Source: Kiritimatiellia bacterium (GTDB taxonomy: Bacteria; Verrucomicrobiota; Kiritimatiellia; RFP12; UBA1067). From it: a stretch of 6,520 nucleotides of DNA. The stretch's first letter is position 1, and each line of letters opens with the position of its first letter. The position numbers were made by a program, and so were the translations under genes. Shown one piece after another: positions 1-6,413 of the stretch. A model generated the notes under the pieces. The model had not been told where the DNA came from. It made no database searches and saw nothing but the letters and a program-made list of their open reading frames with translations. The stretch is taken from the NCBI GenBank assembly GCA_017628165.1, contig JAGBZQ010000053.1:1-6520 (forward strand), in the 5' to 3' direction.

Positions 1-160
1 GAGCGTAGCCGATGTTTTTGCTTCTATGATGTCTGGGCGGCATCAGCAGGGTTCAATGCAGAGTTCTGCGCCGGCGGTACGTGCCCAGTCTGTGGGGCGC
101 AACGATCTTTGTCCGTGCGGATCGGGCAAGAAATACAAAAAATGCTGCGGGAGGAGTTGA
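1..160 (+). CDS. secA: SecA preprotein translocase ATPase, C-terminal fragment (SEC-C zinc tail)
   Basis: This is the last 52 codons of a gene that begins before the window; the reading frame starts at base 2 and stops with TGA at 158-160. What remains is a Met/Ser/Gln/Ala-rich flexible linker followed by GRNDLCPCGSGKKYKKCCG. This is the classic SEC-C motif, C-x-C-x8-C-C, with zinc-binding cysteines encoded around 113-148. In SecA this tail binds zinc and contacts SecB and phospholipids, while the missing upstream part is the ATP-driven motor that pushes preproteins through SecYEG. The same motif also ends some unrelated proteins (YchJ-type, UPF0149-type), so SecA is an inference. It rests on the VGRND lead-in and the extreme C-terminal position after a low-complexity linker, both typical of SecA. 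The next gene, ispD, starts after one base, so the two are probably co-transcribed and translationally coupled. Confidence 0.8.
   Translation, partial: SVADVFASMMSGRHQQGSMQSSAPAVRAQSVGRNDLCPCGSGKKYKKCCGRS
149..156 (+). promoter_or_regulatory. Shine-Dalgarno for ispD, embedded in the end of secA
   Basis: GGGAGGAG lies 5 bases before the ATG at 162 and overlaps the last secA codons (Gly-Arg-Ser). It is a near-consensus ribosome binding site and fixes the ispD start at 162 rather than at an in-frame ATG at 81, which would lie deep inside secA. Confidence 0.75.
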
Positions 161-161
161 T

Positions 162-830
162 ATGGTTACTGCTATTGTTGTTGCCGCCGGCAAGTCCGAG
201 CGGATGGGGGCTGGAACGGACAAGGCTTTTCTCTCTTTGGTGAATAAGCCTGTGATCGCCTGGTCGCTTTTGGCGTTTGAACGTTGCCCCGATGTTGACG
301 CGATAGTCCTCGTAGTGCGCAAGGATCAGCTTGTGGCGTGCAAAGCCGTAGTGCAGATGTTTGGCATTTCAAAGATTCACGCCATTGTGGCGGGTGGAGC
401 ACGCCGCCAAGATTCCGTGCTCTCAGGGCTTAAAGCGTGTGATATCGATACGCGTCATGTCGTCATTCATGACGGAGCGCGTCCGTGCATTTCCCCTGAG
501 GAGATTTCAGAAATCGTCAAGGCGGTCAAGCGTTCCGGCGCTGTGACGTTCGGCCGCAAGATTACCGATACGGTCAAGCGCGTTGATCGCGGCAGCGTTG
601 TCGTGGCCACGGAGGACAGAGACAAGCTTTGGGCGGTGCAGACTCCGCAGGCGTTCCAGATCAAGATTTTGCGCGAGGCCTACAAAGCGCTCGGCAAGGC
701 GGATGTTACTGACGATTGTCTTGCCGTGGAGCTCAACGGAGGCCAGGTGAAGATAGTTGAGAATCGCCGTCCAAATATCAAGATCACCACGGTTGAGGAT
801 CTCCAGATTGCAGGGGCTCTGCTTAAATAA
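162..830 (+). CDS. ispD: 2-C-methyl-D-erythritol 4-phosphate cytidylyltransferase (IspD)
   Basis: This enzyme transfers CMP from CTP to 2-C-methyl-D-erythritol 4-phosphate, the third step of the MEP route to isoprenoid precursors, in the cytoplasm. The 222-residue product is close to the usual 220-240. The nucleotidyltransferase signature AAGKSERMG is at residues 8-16 with a Lys at 21 (TDKAFL), matching the CTP-binding loop. GGARRQDSVLSGL at 78-90, HDGARP at 103-108, DTVK at 136-139, WAVQTPQAF at 157-165 and NIKITTVEDL at 205-214 (Lys207) are all canonical IspD blocks. The start at 162 is chosen from the GGGAGGAG site and because the family begins with this short hydrophobic strand before AAG. 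The gene follows secA by one base. It ends with TAA immediately followed by the ATG of the phosphoesterase, in the same frame. The frequent partner ispF is not in this window. Confidence 0.95.
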   Translation: MVTAIVVAAGKSERMGAGTDKAFLSLVNKPVIAWSLLAFERCPDVDAIVLVVRKDQLVACKAVVQMFGISKIHAIVAGGARRQDSVLSGLKACDIDTRHVVIHDGARPCISPEEISEIVKAVKRSGAVTFGRKITDTVKRVDRGSVVVATEDRDKLWAVQTPQAFQIKILREAYKALGKADVTDDCLAVELNGGQVKIVENRRPNIKITTVEDLQIAGALLK

Positions 831-1562
831 ATGGGCGGGAAAATAGCAATTTTAGGCGATATCCATTCCAATCTCGAAGCCCTCGAGACTGTGCTTGAGG
901 ATTGCCGCCGTGAGGGCGTGGACGAGTATCTGTGCACCGGTGATGTGGTGGGCTACAACGCTTGCCCGCACGAGTGTTTAGAGATCATAAGGTCTCTCGG
1001 TTGTCCGGTAGTCAAGGGCAACCACGATCATTACATTGCTTCGAGAGCGAGCCTCGAGGATTTTAACCCTTATGCGGCGGCCGTTGTCAGATGGACGCGT
1101 GATCAGCTTTCCGGCGAGGAATTGGAATATCTTCATAATCTTCCGTTCAGCGTGGTAACGAAGGGCATCACTCTTGTGCATTCCACGATGGACAGGCCCG
1201 AGCGTTTCGGCTACGTGTTCGATATCCAGCAGGCGGAGACTAATTTCAGCAATCAGATAACGCCCGTCTGCTTCCATGGCCATACGCATTGCCCCATGAT
1301 CTACGAGCGCCAGTTCTCCGGGGTTGGCATGATAGAGCCGCAGGCTTTCACCATAACGGCGGGGCGCAAATATTTCATCAACGTCGGATCCGTTGGACAG
1401 CCACGCGATGGAGATCCGCGCGCGGCATACGTCATCTACGACATCCGTGCAAAGACGCTCGATTTTCGCAGGATCGAGTACGATATCGAATCTGCGCAGA
1501 GGCGCATACTCGCAGCGGGTCTGCCGGAGCATCTTGCGGAGCGTCTCGCTTTAGGACAGTAA
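831..1562 (+). CDS. Calcineurin-like metallophosphoesterase (YfcE/MJ0936-like family)
   Basis: This 243-residue cytoplasmic protein has the full set of dinuclear metal ligands of the calcineurin-like phosphoesterase fold: GDIHSN (Asp10, His12), TGDVVGYN (Asp38), GNHD (Asn64, His65), VHS (His117) and HGHTH (His149 to His153). The NVGSVGQPRDGDPRA block at 184-198 is typical of the small bacterial Metallophos_2 group, whose members hydrolyse phosphodiesters or, in some cases, dinucleoside polyphosphates. The natural substrate cannot be read from the sequence. There is no signal peptide. The start codon abuts the ispD stop (TAA then ATG) and has no good Shine-Dalgarno; the nearest purine run, AGGGG at 812-816, is 14 bases away. 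Translation is therefore probably by reinitiation from ispD. gyrB follows after 21 bases. The catalytic family is certain; the role in an ispD-gyrB operon is unknown. Confidence 0.9.
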   Translation: MGGKIAILGDIHSNLEALETVLEDCRREGVDEYLCTGDVVGYNACPHECLEIIRSLGCPVVKGNHDHYIASRASLEDFNPYAAAVVRWTRDQLSGEELEYLHNLPFSVVTKGITLVHSTMDRPERFGYVFDIQQAETNFSNQITPVCFHGHTHCPMIYERQFSGVGMIEPQAFTITAGRKYFINVGSVGQPRDGDPRAAYVIYDIRAKTLDFRRIEYDIESAQRRILAAGLPEHLAERLALGQ

Positions 1563-1570
1563 TCATAATT

Positions 1571-1575
1571 GAAGG
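1571..1575 (+). promoter_or_regulatory. Shine-Dalgarno that decides the gyrB start
   Basis: GAAGG sits 8 bases before the ATG at 1584. This supports ATG 1584 over the in-frame TTG at 1569, which would have the site inside the coding sequence and no site of its own. Confidence 0.55.
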
Positions 1576-1583
1576 TTCATAAA

Positions 1584-3782
1584 ATGTCAGAAGAAAAGAG
1601 CAATTACAACGCCGCAAACATTCAGGTCCTTGAGGGCATGGAGGCTGTTCGCAAGAGGCCGGCCATGTATATCGGCGATACGGGCGAGCGCGGCTATCAT
1701 CATCTCGTCTACGAAGTTGTGGACAACTCCATAGACGAGGCGCTTGCAGGATATTGCTCGATGATCGATGTCATCATCAATCCCGACGGCTCGCTCACGG
1801 TTCAGGATGACGGCCGAGGAATTCCCGTTGACATGCACCCTACGCAAGGCAAGAGTGCTATTGAGGTCGTGCTTACCGTTCTTCATGCAGGCGGCAAGTT
1901 TGATGGTTCGAACTATAAGGTCTCCGGTGGACTTCACGGCGTCGGCGTTTCCTGCGTGAACGCGCTTTCTGATTGGATGAAGGTGGAAGTCAAGCGCTCA
2001 GGCAAGCTTCACCGCATCGAATTTTCGCGCGGGCTTGTGACCAAGCCTCTTGAAGTAGCAGGCGAATGTGGCGATGAGACGGGTACGAAGGTTACGTTTT
2101 TCCCTGACCATTCCATTTTCTCGTGCCGCGCGTTTAAGTGGGAGATTCTCTGCAACCGCCTCAGGGAGCTTGCATTCTTGAACAAGGGGGTGACGATTCA
2201 TTTCCGTGACGATGAGGGCGATGATCATCACGAGGAAACATTCCACTATGACGGCGGAATCGATGAGTTCGTGGAGTATCTCAATACAAACAAAAAGGCA
2301 ATTTCTCCCGTAATACATTTCGAAGGCTCGCGCGAGGGCACTACTGGCACTGTGCAAGCGGAAATTTCACTTCAGTACAACGACTCTTATTCCACTATCG
2401 AGCAGACGTACTGCAACAACATCCGCACAATCGAGGGCGGAACGCATCTTTCCGGCTTCCGCCGTGCGCTTACGGCCACCATCAACAAATACGGTGCAGA
2501 CACCAAGCTTATCAAGGATAAGGATAATCTGACCGGCGAAGACATGCGAGAAGGCCTGACCGTAGTGGTTTCTGTCAAGGTTCCGCAGCCGCAGTTCGAG
2601 GGGCAGACGAAGACGAAGCTCGGCAACAGCGAGGTTGACGGCATTGTGGGATCGATCGTCTCTGACAAGTTGATGACGTTCTTTGAGGAGAACCCTGCCG
2701 TAGCCAAGACGGTTATCGAAAAGACGCTTCTTGCGGCTCGTGCGCGCGAGGCCGCAAGAGCCGCTCGCGAATCGACGCGCCGCAAAGGCGTTATGGACGG
2801 GCTCTCGCTTCCCGGCAAGCTCAAGGACTGTTCCGAGCGCGATCCGGCAGTTTCCGAGCTTTATCTTGTCGAGGGAGACTCCGCCGGCGGCTCCGCATCT
2901 CAAGGGCGTGACCGCAAGACGCAGGCCATTCTTCCTCTGCGCGGCAAAGTGCTCAACGTGGAAAAGGCGCGCATTGATAGAGTTCTTGCAAACAATGAAA
3001 TCAGGACTCTTATCACGGCGATTGGATGCGGCTTCGGCGAGGAGTGGGATGTTTCAAAGGCCCGCTATCACAAGATCGTCATTATGACCGATGCCGACGT
3101 CGACGGCGCGCATATTAGAACGCTTCTTCTGACGTTCTTCTATCGTAAGATGCCCGAGCTTATCGAGCGTGGGTATGTTTATCTCGCCCAGCCGCCGTTA
3201 TATAAGGTGGAGCGCAAAAACAAGAGCGAATACGTCCTTTCAGACAACGATCTGACGATTAAGCTCTTGACGCTCGGCATCGACGATTTTGAAGTGAAAA
3301 ACAAGGCCGGTGAAGTTCTCGAGAAGGATAAGGCCAAGGAGCTGCTTATGCTCTTGGCTGAGATAGAGGCCACTTCCAAGATGGTTGAGGAGCGTGGATT
3401 CAAGCCTGAGGCTCTCCTTTCTGACGAATCTGCTCAGGGTTCCGGAGCTTCCAGCTTGAAGAAGGAGTTTCTCGCGCTTTCCAAATTCGGGTTCGCGGCG
3501 GAAGACTGGTTTGGCGGTTCTCTTAAGAAGCTTCTTGACGATGTCCGCGCCGCAGGCAAGGTGGGGCTTAACATCACCCGCTTTAAAGGTCTTGGCGAAA
3601 TGGATGCCGATGAGCTCTACGAGACTACGATGAACCCCGAGACGCGTCGCATGCTGCGAGTTACGATACCTGATGCTGTGGCTGCGGATCAGATGTTCAC
3701 TCTTCTTATGGGCGATGAGGTAGAGCCGCGCCGCAAGTTTATCGAGGACAACGCACTCAACGTTCGTAATCTCGATTTCTAA
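1584..3782 (+). CDS. gyrB: DNA gyrase subunit B
   Basis: This is the ATPase and TOPRIM subunit of gyrase, which introduces negative supercoils together with GyrA. The product has 732 residues. Domains in order: GHKL ATPase (about 15-230), with EVVDNSIDEA (catalytic Glu44, Asn48), QDDGRGIP (Asp75) and the GGLHGVGVS lid at 115-123; transducer (about 235-400), with the QTK loop Lys at Gln341-Lys343; TOPRIM (about 424-540), with VEGDSAGG (Glu430) and DADVDGAH (Asp503, Asp505); and the GyrA-binding tail, with FKGLGEMDADELYETTMNPE and a final EPRRKFIEDNALNVRNLDF. The length lies between the ~640-residue B. subtilis type and the 804-residue E. coli type. This is because about 90 extra residues sit between PPLYKV (537-542) and ITRFKGLGE (664-672), rich in Lys/Glu/Leu. 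GRDRKTQAILPLRGK fits GyrB better than ParE. It is 21 bases after the phosphoesterase and 12 before the J-domain gene, not next to gyrA or recF. Confidence 0.95.
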   Translation: MSEEKSNYNAANIQVLEGMEAVRKRPAMYIGDTGERGYHHLVYEVVDNSIDEALAGYCSMIDVIINPDGSLTVQDDGRGIPVDMHPTQGKSAIEVVLTVLHAGGKFDGSNYKVSGGLHGVGVSCVNALSDWMKVEVKRSGKLHRIEFSRGLVTKPLEVAGECGDETGTKVTFFPDHSIFSCRAFKWEILCNRLRELAFLNKGVTIHFRDDEGDDHHEETFHYDGGIDEFVEYLNTNKKAISPVIHFEGSREGTTGTVQAEISLQYNDSYSTIEQTYCNNIRTIEGGTHLSGFRRALTATINKYGADTKLIKDKDNLTGEDMREGLTVVVSVKVPQPQFEGQTKTKLGNSEVDGIVGSIVSDKLMTFFEENPAVAKTVIEKTLLAARAREAARAARESTRRKGVMDGLSLPGKLKDCSERDPAVSELYLVEGDSAGGSASQGRDRKTQAILPLRGKVLNVEKARIDRVLANNEIRTLITAIGCGFGEEWDVSKARYHKIVIMTDADVDGAHIRTLLLTFFYRKMPELIERGYVYLAQPPLYKVERKNKSEYVLSDNDLTIKLLTLGIDDFEVKNKAGEVLEKDKAKELLMLLAEIEATSKMVEERGFKPEALLSDESAQGSGASSLKKEFLALSKFGFAAEDWFGGSLKKLLDDVRAAGKVGLNITRFKGLGEMDADELYETTMNPETRRMLRVTIPDAVAADQMFTLLMGDEVEPRRKFIEDNALNVRNLDF

Positions 3783-3794
3783 AGAGATATTAGG

Positions 3795-4184
3795 ATGGGT
3801 TTTTGGGGAGCGTTTTCCGGGTCTGTGATCGGAGGAGCGAAAGGGAGCATCATCGGTGCGCTCGTCGGTGCGGTTGCAGGTTCGTGGATAGAGGAAAAAT
3901 TCATTCGTCCTCTTCTTCCGAAACGGCATTCCTCCAATTCGCGGCATTCATCTCTTAAGACGCCTTCAATAAATCCTCTTGAGCGCGAGTATGCCATACT
4001 TGGCGTCGATCCCTCTGTATCTGACGTCGAAGTCAAAAGCGCGTATCATGAGCTTGCCAAGAATTTTCATCCCGATGTCATGAAGGCGGATGGTCTTTCT
4101 TCCGATCAGCTTGAGCGCGCTTCAAAGCGAATGGCTCTTATAAATGACGCATGGGCTAAAATTAAAAAATCGCGGGGGATTTGA
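3795..4184 (+). CDS. Small membrane-anchored J-domain protein, DjlA-like without TerB
   Basis: This 129-residue protein is a probable DnaK co-chaperone. Residues 1-32 form a glycine-zipper hydrophobic segment (Gly/Ala/Ile/Val with Gly every 3-4 positions) that could insert in the membrane. Residues 33-62 are a basic Ser/Pro/His linker. Residues 63-129 are a J-domain: YAILGVDPSVSDVEVKSAYH, the HPD motif at 92-94, then a helix ending NDAWAKIKKSRGI. The HPD-V-x-K-A-D-GL insert and the terminal AWxxIKKSRG are features of DjlA/TerB-type J-domains rather than of DnaJ. DjlA normally has an N-terminal glycine-rich membrane segment, a ~150-residue TerB domain and this J-domain; here TerB is absent. 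There are no zinc-finger or substrate-binding domains. The start ATG has a purine stretch (AAAGAGA, 3781-3787) 7 bases upstream. It lies 12 bases after gyrB and 5 bases before murF. Its specific client is unknown. Confidence 0.85.
   Translation: MGFWGAFSGSVIGGAKGSIIGALVGAVAGSWIEEKFIRPLLPKRHSSNSRHSSLKTPSINPLEREYAILGVDPSVSDVEVKSAYHELAKNFHPDVMKADGLSSDQLERASKRMALINDAWAKIKKSRGI
4174..4179 (+). promoter_or_regulatory. Shine-Dalgarno-like run deciding the murF start
   Basis: GGGGGA, within the last codons of the J-domain gene, is 10 bases before ATG 4190 but only 1 base before the alternative in-frame TTG 4181. This favours the ATG. An in-frame TAA at 4163-4165 closes the frame upstream, so no longer N-terminus is possible. 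Confidence 0.5.
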
Positions 4185-4189
4185 ATCTC

Positions 4190-5350
4190 ATGAACAAATT
4201 TGGGTTTTCCGGTGCTGTCTTTGACAGCCGTCTTGTTAAACCGGGGATGCTTTATGTGGCACTGAAAGGTGAAAACGTAGACGGCAACGATTTTATCCCA
4301 ATGGCTCAAAAGGCCGGGGCTGCACGGATAATCGGCGGCGAAAATGCGTTGGCGGAGCTTCAGAATCTTGCTCGCGAATTCAGGCTTTCGCTCAAGGATA
4401 CAATTGTTGTGGGGCTTACCGGTTCGGCTGGAAAGACGACCACCAAAGAGCTTCTCAAATGTTTTCTTTCCTCTGTAGGCAAGACATGGGCCACTCAAGG
4501 CAATTTCAACAATCACCTCGGACTGCCGATGACGATTCTCAATTGTCCGGAGGATGCCAGATTTCTTGTGTTGGAAATGGGGACGAACCATCCAGGCGAA
4601 ATCTCTCTCCTTACAGACATCGCGCTTCCTGATTCAGGGCTTATTACCAACATTGGAACAGCCCACATTGAATTTTTCCTTACGCAGGAAGCAATAGCAC
4701 ACGAAAAAGGGACTCTTCTTGAGCGAGTGAAGGATTTCGGTGTGGTCTGTTCGCAATGTCCCCAAAAAGAGATATTGAAAGCCAAATGCCGCGGAGAGTT
4801 TGTTGAGGCAGGGATGATTGGAGGTAAGCTGGCTCAGGCGGTTGCTGAGATTCTTCCAGGTGAGCATAATCTTGTGAATGCGTCGCTTGCGTATGCTCTT
4901 GCTTCAAGGTATGGTGTCACAGAGGAGGGCGCGGCGGATTCGCTGAAAAATTTCGAGCTCCCGGGTGCGCGCTGGCGGAGAGTTTCAAAGGCGGGAGTGA
5001 ATTTCATCGACGACACATACAATGCAAATCCCGATGCGATGAAGGCGGCGTTGAAGGCGTTTTGCGCCGAAAGGTCCGATGGGCGAAAGATCGCGGTACT
5101 GGGCGATATGTTTGAGCTCGGTGAGGCCGCAGAGAAACTCCACAGAGAAGTTTTCGATTATGCATCCGGCCTTGGTCTTGATGCGGTAATCGCAGTTGGA
5201 GCGTTAGCCTCTAAATGCCGTGCCACACATTCCTTTGAGAATTTCAGCCAGTTGGAAGAAGCGTTTTCGTCTTTGTTCAAGGAGGGGGATATTGTTCTTC
5301 TTAAAGCTTCAAACGCAATGAAGCTCGGGCGCCTTGCCTCCGGAAAATAG
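4190..5350 (+). CDS. murF: UDP-MurNAc-tripeptide--D-alanyl-D-alanine ligase (MurF), compact form
   Basis: MurF is the last cytoplasmic Mur ligase; it adds D-Ala-D-Ala to the UDP-MurNAc-tripeptide using ATP. Recognisable parts: DSR (12-14) and ALKGENVDGNDF (24-35) of the UDP-binding domain; P-loop GLTGSAGKTTTKE (75-87, Lys82); GNFNNHLGLP (104-113); EMGTNHPGEI (129-138); TNIGTAHIE (153-161); HEKG with Lys173, the likely carbamylated lysine; GEHNLVNA (224-231); LPGARWRR (257-264); DDTYNANPDAM (274-284), the MurF hallmark; and LGDMFELG (304-311). At 386 residues it is clearly shorter than the 452 of E. coli. The first helix before DSR, a loop in domain 1, and about 30-40 residues between Lys173 and GEHN are missing, and the usual KGSR near the C-terminus reads KASN (372-375). 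The core ligase motifs are intact, so it is probably active. It follows the J-domain gene by 5 bases; a 95-base gap follows. Confidence 0.9.
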   Translation: MNKFGFSGAVFDSRLVKPGMLYVALKGENVDGNDFIPMAQKAGAARIIGGENALAELQNLAREFRLSLKDTIVVGLTGSAGKTTTKELLKCFLSSVGKTWATQGNFNNHLGLPMTILNCPEDARFLVLEMGTNHPGEISLLTDIALPDSGLITNIGTAHIEFFLTQEAIAHEKGTLLERVKDFGVVCSQCPQKEILKAKCRGEFVEAGMIGGKLAQAVAEILPGEHNLVNASLAYALASRYGVTEEGAADSLKNFELPGARWRRVSKAGVNFIDDTYNANPDAMKAALKAFCAERSDGRKIAVLGDMFELGEAAEKLHREVFDYASGLGLDAVIAVGALASKCRATHSFENFSQLEEAFSSLFKEGDIVLLKASNAMKLGRLASGK

Positions 5351-5370
5351 CAAATATATCGCCTATTTTT
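5344..5370 (+). terminator. Possible weak terminator at the end of murF
   Basis: AAAATAG (5344-5350, overlapping the murF stop codon) is the reverse complement of CTATTTT (5363-5369), with a 12-base spacer and a T-rich downstream stretch. The 7-bp stem is almost all A/T, so it would be unstable. It may attenuate rather than end transcription. Confidence 0.25.
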
Positions 5371-5402
5371 ATTCAAATTTTGCCCGAAGAAACGCGCAAA
5401 AA

Positions 5403-5411
5403 TGGTATAAT
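5403..5411 (+). promoter_or_regulatory. Extended -10 promoter for the GDPD-murC unit
   Basis: TGGTATAAT contains a perfect TATAAT (5406-5411) preceded by a correctly placed extended -10 TG (5403-5404). The best upstream match, TTGCCC at 5380-5385, is 20 bases away and too far for a good -35, but an extended -10 can work without one. The predicted start site is near 5418, leaving a leader of about 28 bases. The position in the only real intergenic gap, and the AT-rich surroundings, support it. Confidence 0.6.
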
Positions 5412-5432
5412 TAGAAGATACTTGTTTCATAT

Positions 5433-5439
5433 AAAGGAG
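5433..5439 (+). promoter_or_regulatory. Strong Shine-Dalgarno for the GDPD gene
   Basis: AAAGGAG is 6 bases before ATG 5446 and is the most canonical ribosome binding site in the window after that of ispD. It sets the start at 5446 rather than at the in-frame TTG 5380. The TTG choice would bury the signal peptide behind 22 charged residues and place the promoter inside the gene. Confidence 0.75.
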
Positions 5440-5445
5440 AAAAAA

Positions 5446-6396
5446 ATGAAGAAAGCTTTTTATTCTAACGCGATGCGCCTTATGATGGCCGTGGCTTTTT
5501 CCGCAGCCGCATTTGCGGGTTCTGCCGCTCCCACAAGAGCGGAGAAGATACGTGCCAAGCTCGACAGCAAGGATAGGGATTATGTATTTGTGGTGATGCA
5601 TCGCGGCGATTGGCGAAATGCGCCTGAAAATTCCGTTGACGCCATTCTCGGTTCCATTCAGAAGGGTGCCGACGTTGTGGAACTTGACGTTGCCGTCACA
5701 AAAGACGGCGAGTATGTTCTTGTTCACGACGATCATATCGACAGAATCTCCAATGGCAAGGGCAAAGTGAAGGATTTGACCCTTGAGGAAATTCGCAAGT
5801 TCAGGCTTAAAGGCTCTGGCGGAAAAATAACCGACTACAAAATTCTCACCCTCAAGGAGGCGTTTGACCTGACGCGCGGCAAGATTCTCGTCAATCTTGA
5901 CAAGTTTCCGCGTGACCCCAAGGGTATTGCAGAGTTCGTGAAGAAGCATGGCATGGAAAAGGAGGTCATTCTCAAGGGGAGCTTCTGGCCAGACAAATTT
6001 AAAGAGGCGATGGGTGATTCGTATAAGTATTTTACGGACGGTTCTCTTTACTACATGCCGATTATATGGATCAATAACGGCAATTCTATGAAATTTTTTA
6101 ACAAGTGGCAGAATGCGGACAGGCGTCCTGGCGCATATGAGCTTTGTATCGTCAACGAGAAGCAGATTGACGTCCTCAAGAAGCTTAAGGCCGGGCAAAG
6201 CAGCGGCGCTGCGCGTATCTGGATCAATACTCTCTGGGATTCGCTTTGCGCAGGCCATACCGATGAGCGCGGCTTTAGAGGCGATCCCGACGGAAGCTGG
6301 GGATGGTGCCTTGAGCAGGGTGCCACCATCATTCAGACCGATCGCCCTGTAGAGCTTATCAAGTATCTTGAATCAAAGGGACGCCGTAATCTTTAA
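5446..6396 (+). CDS. Exported glycerophosphodiester phosphodiesterase family protein
   Basis: GDPD enzymes hydrolyse glycerophosphodiesters to glycerol 3-phosphate and an alcohol; the substrate here is not determinable. The product has 316 residues. It starts with a signal peptide: basic MKKAFYSNAMR, a hydrophobic Met/Ala/Phe core to about residue 27, and possible Ala-x-Ala cleavage sites between residues 24 and 32. There is no lipobox Cys, so it is probably a soluble periplasmic protein. The TIM-barrel motifs are present: HRGDWRNAPENS (His52, Arg53, Glu61, Asn62), VELDVAVTKDGEYVLVHDD (metal ligands Glu79 and Asp81, catalytic His94), ILVNLDKFP (Asp152 where most relatives have Glu in E-x-K) and IIQTDRPVELIKYLE at the barrel's end. 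NGKGKV after the catalytic His and the NLDK variant resemble the Bacteroidetes-type GDPD group as I remember it. Three Cys (234, 268, 288) could form a disulfide. It has its own promoter and Shine-Dalgarno, and murC begins 17 bases downstream. Confidence 0.88.
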   Translation: MKKAFYSNAMRLMMAVAFSAAAFAGSAAPTRAEKIRAKLDSKDRDYVFVVMHRGDWRNAPENSVDAILGSIQKGADVVELDVAVTKDGEYVLVHDDHIDRISNGKGKVKDLTLEEIRKFRLKGSGGKITDYKILTLKEAFDLTRGKILVNLDKFPRDPKGIAEFVKKHGMEKEVILKGSFWPDKFKEAMGDSYKYFTDGSLYYMPIIWINNGNSMKFFNKWQNADRRPGAYELCIVNEKQIDVLKKLKAGQSSGAARIWINTLWDSLCAGHTDERGFRGDPDGSWGWCLEQGATIIQTDRPVELIKYLESKGRRNL

Positions 6397-6413
6397 GAGT
6401 TTTCGCCGGCTGA

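Noticed and set aside
81..161. Upstream in-frame ATG giving IspD an extra 27 residues
   Set aside because: The extension lies entirely inside the secA zinc-tail coding sequence and adds nothing IspD-like. The start at 162 has the strong Shine-Dalgarno.
1534..1569. Possible gyrB promoter (CATAAT at 1564-1569, TTGCGG at 1534-1539)
   Set aside because: The spacing is 24 bases, too long, and there is no extended -10 TG. The AT-rich run is only the short gap between two tightly spaced genes.
3240..3947. Minus-strand open frame (235 codons) opposite the gyrB end and the J-domain gene
   Set aside because: Its sequence shows no family features, and it is antisense to strongly conserved GyrB C-terminal coding sequence.
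4141..4189. A frameshift hiding a longer MurF N-terminus
   Set aside because: The murF frame is closed by TAA at 4163-4165, and the other frame gives no MurF-like helix before DSR. The short N-terminus appears genuine, not a sequencing slip.
5158..6258. Long open frame on the minus strand (366 codons) across the murF end, the gap and the GDPD gene
   Set aside because: It runs opposite to two well-supported genes with clear family motifs, shows no recognisable domain, and is explained by the codon pattern of the sense genes.
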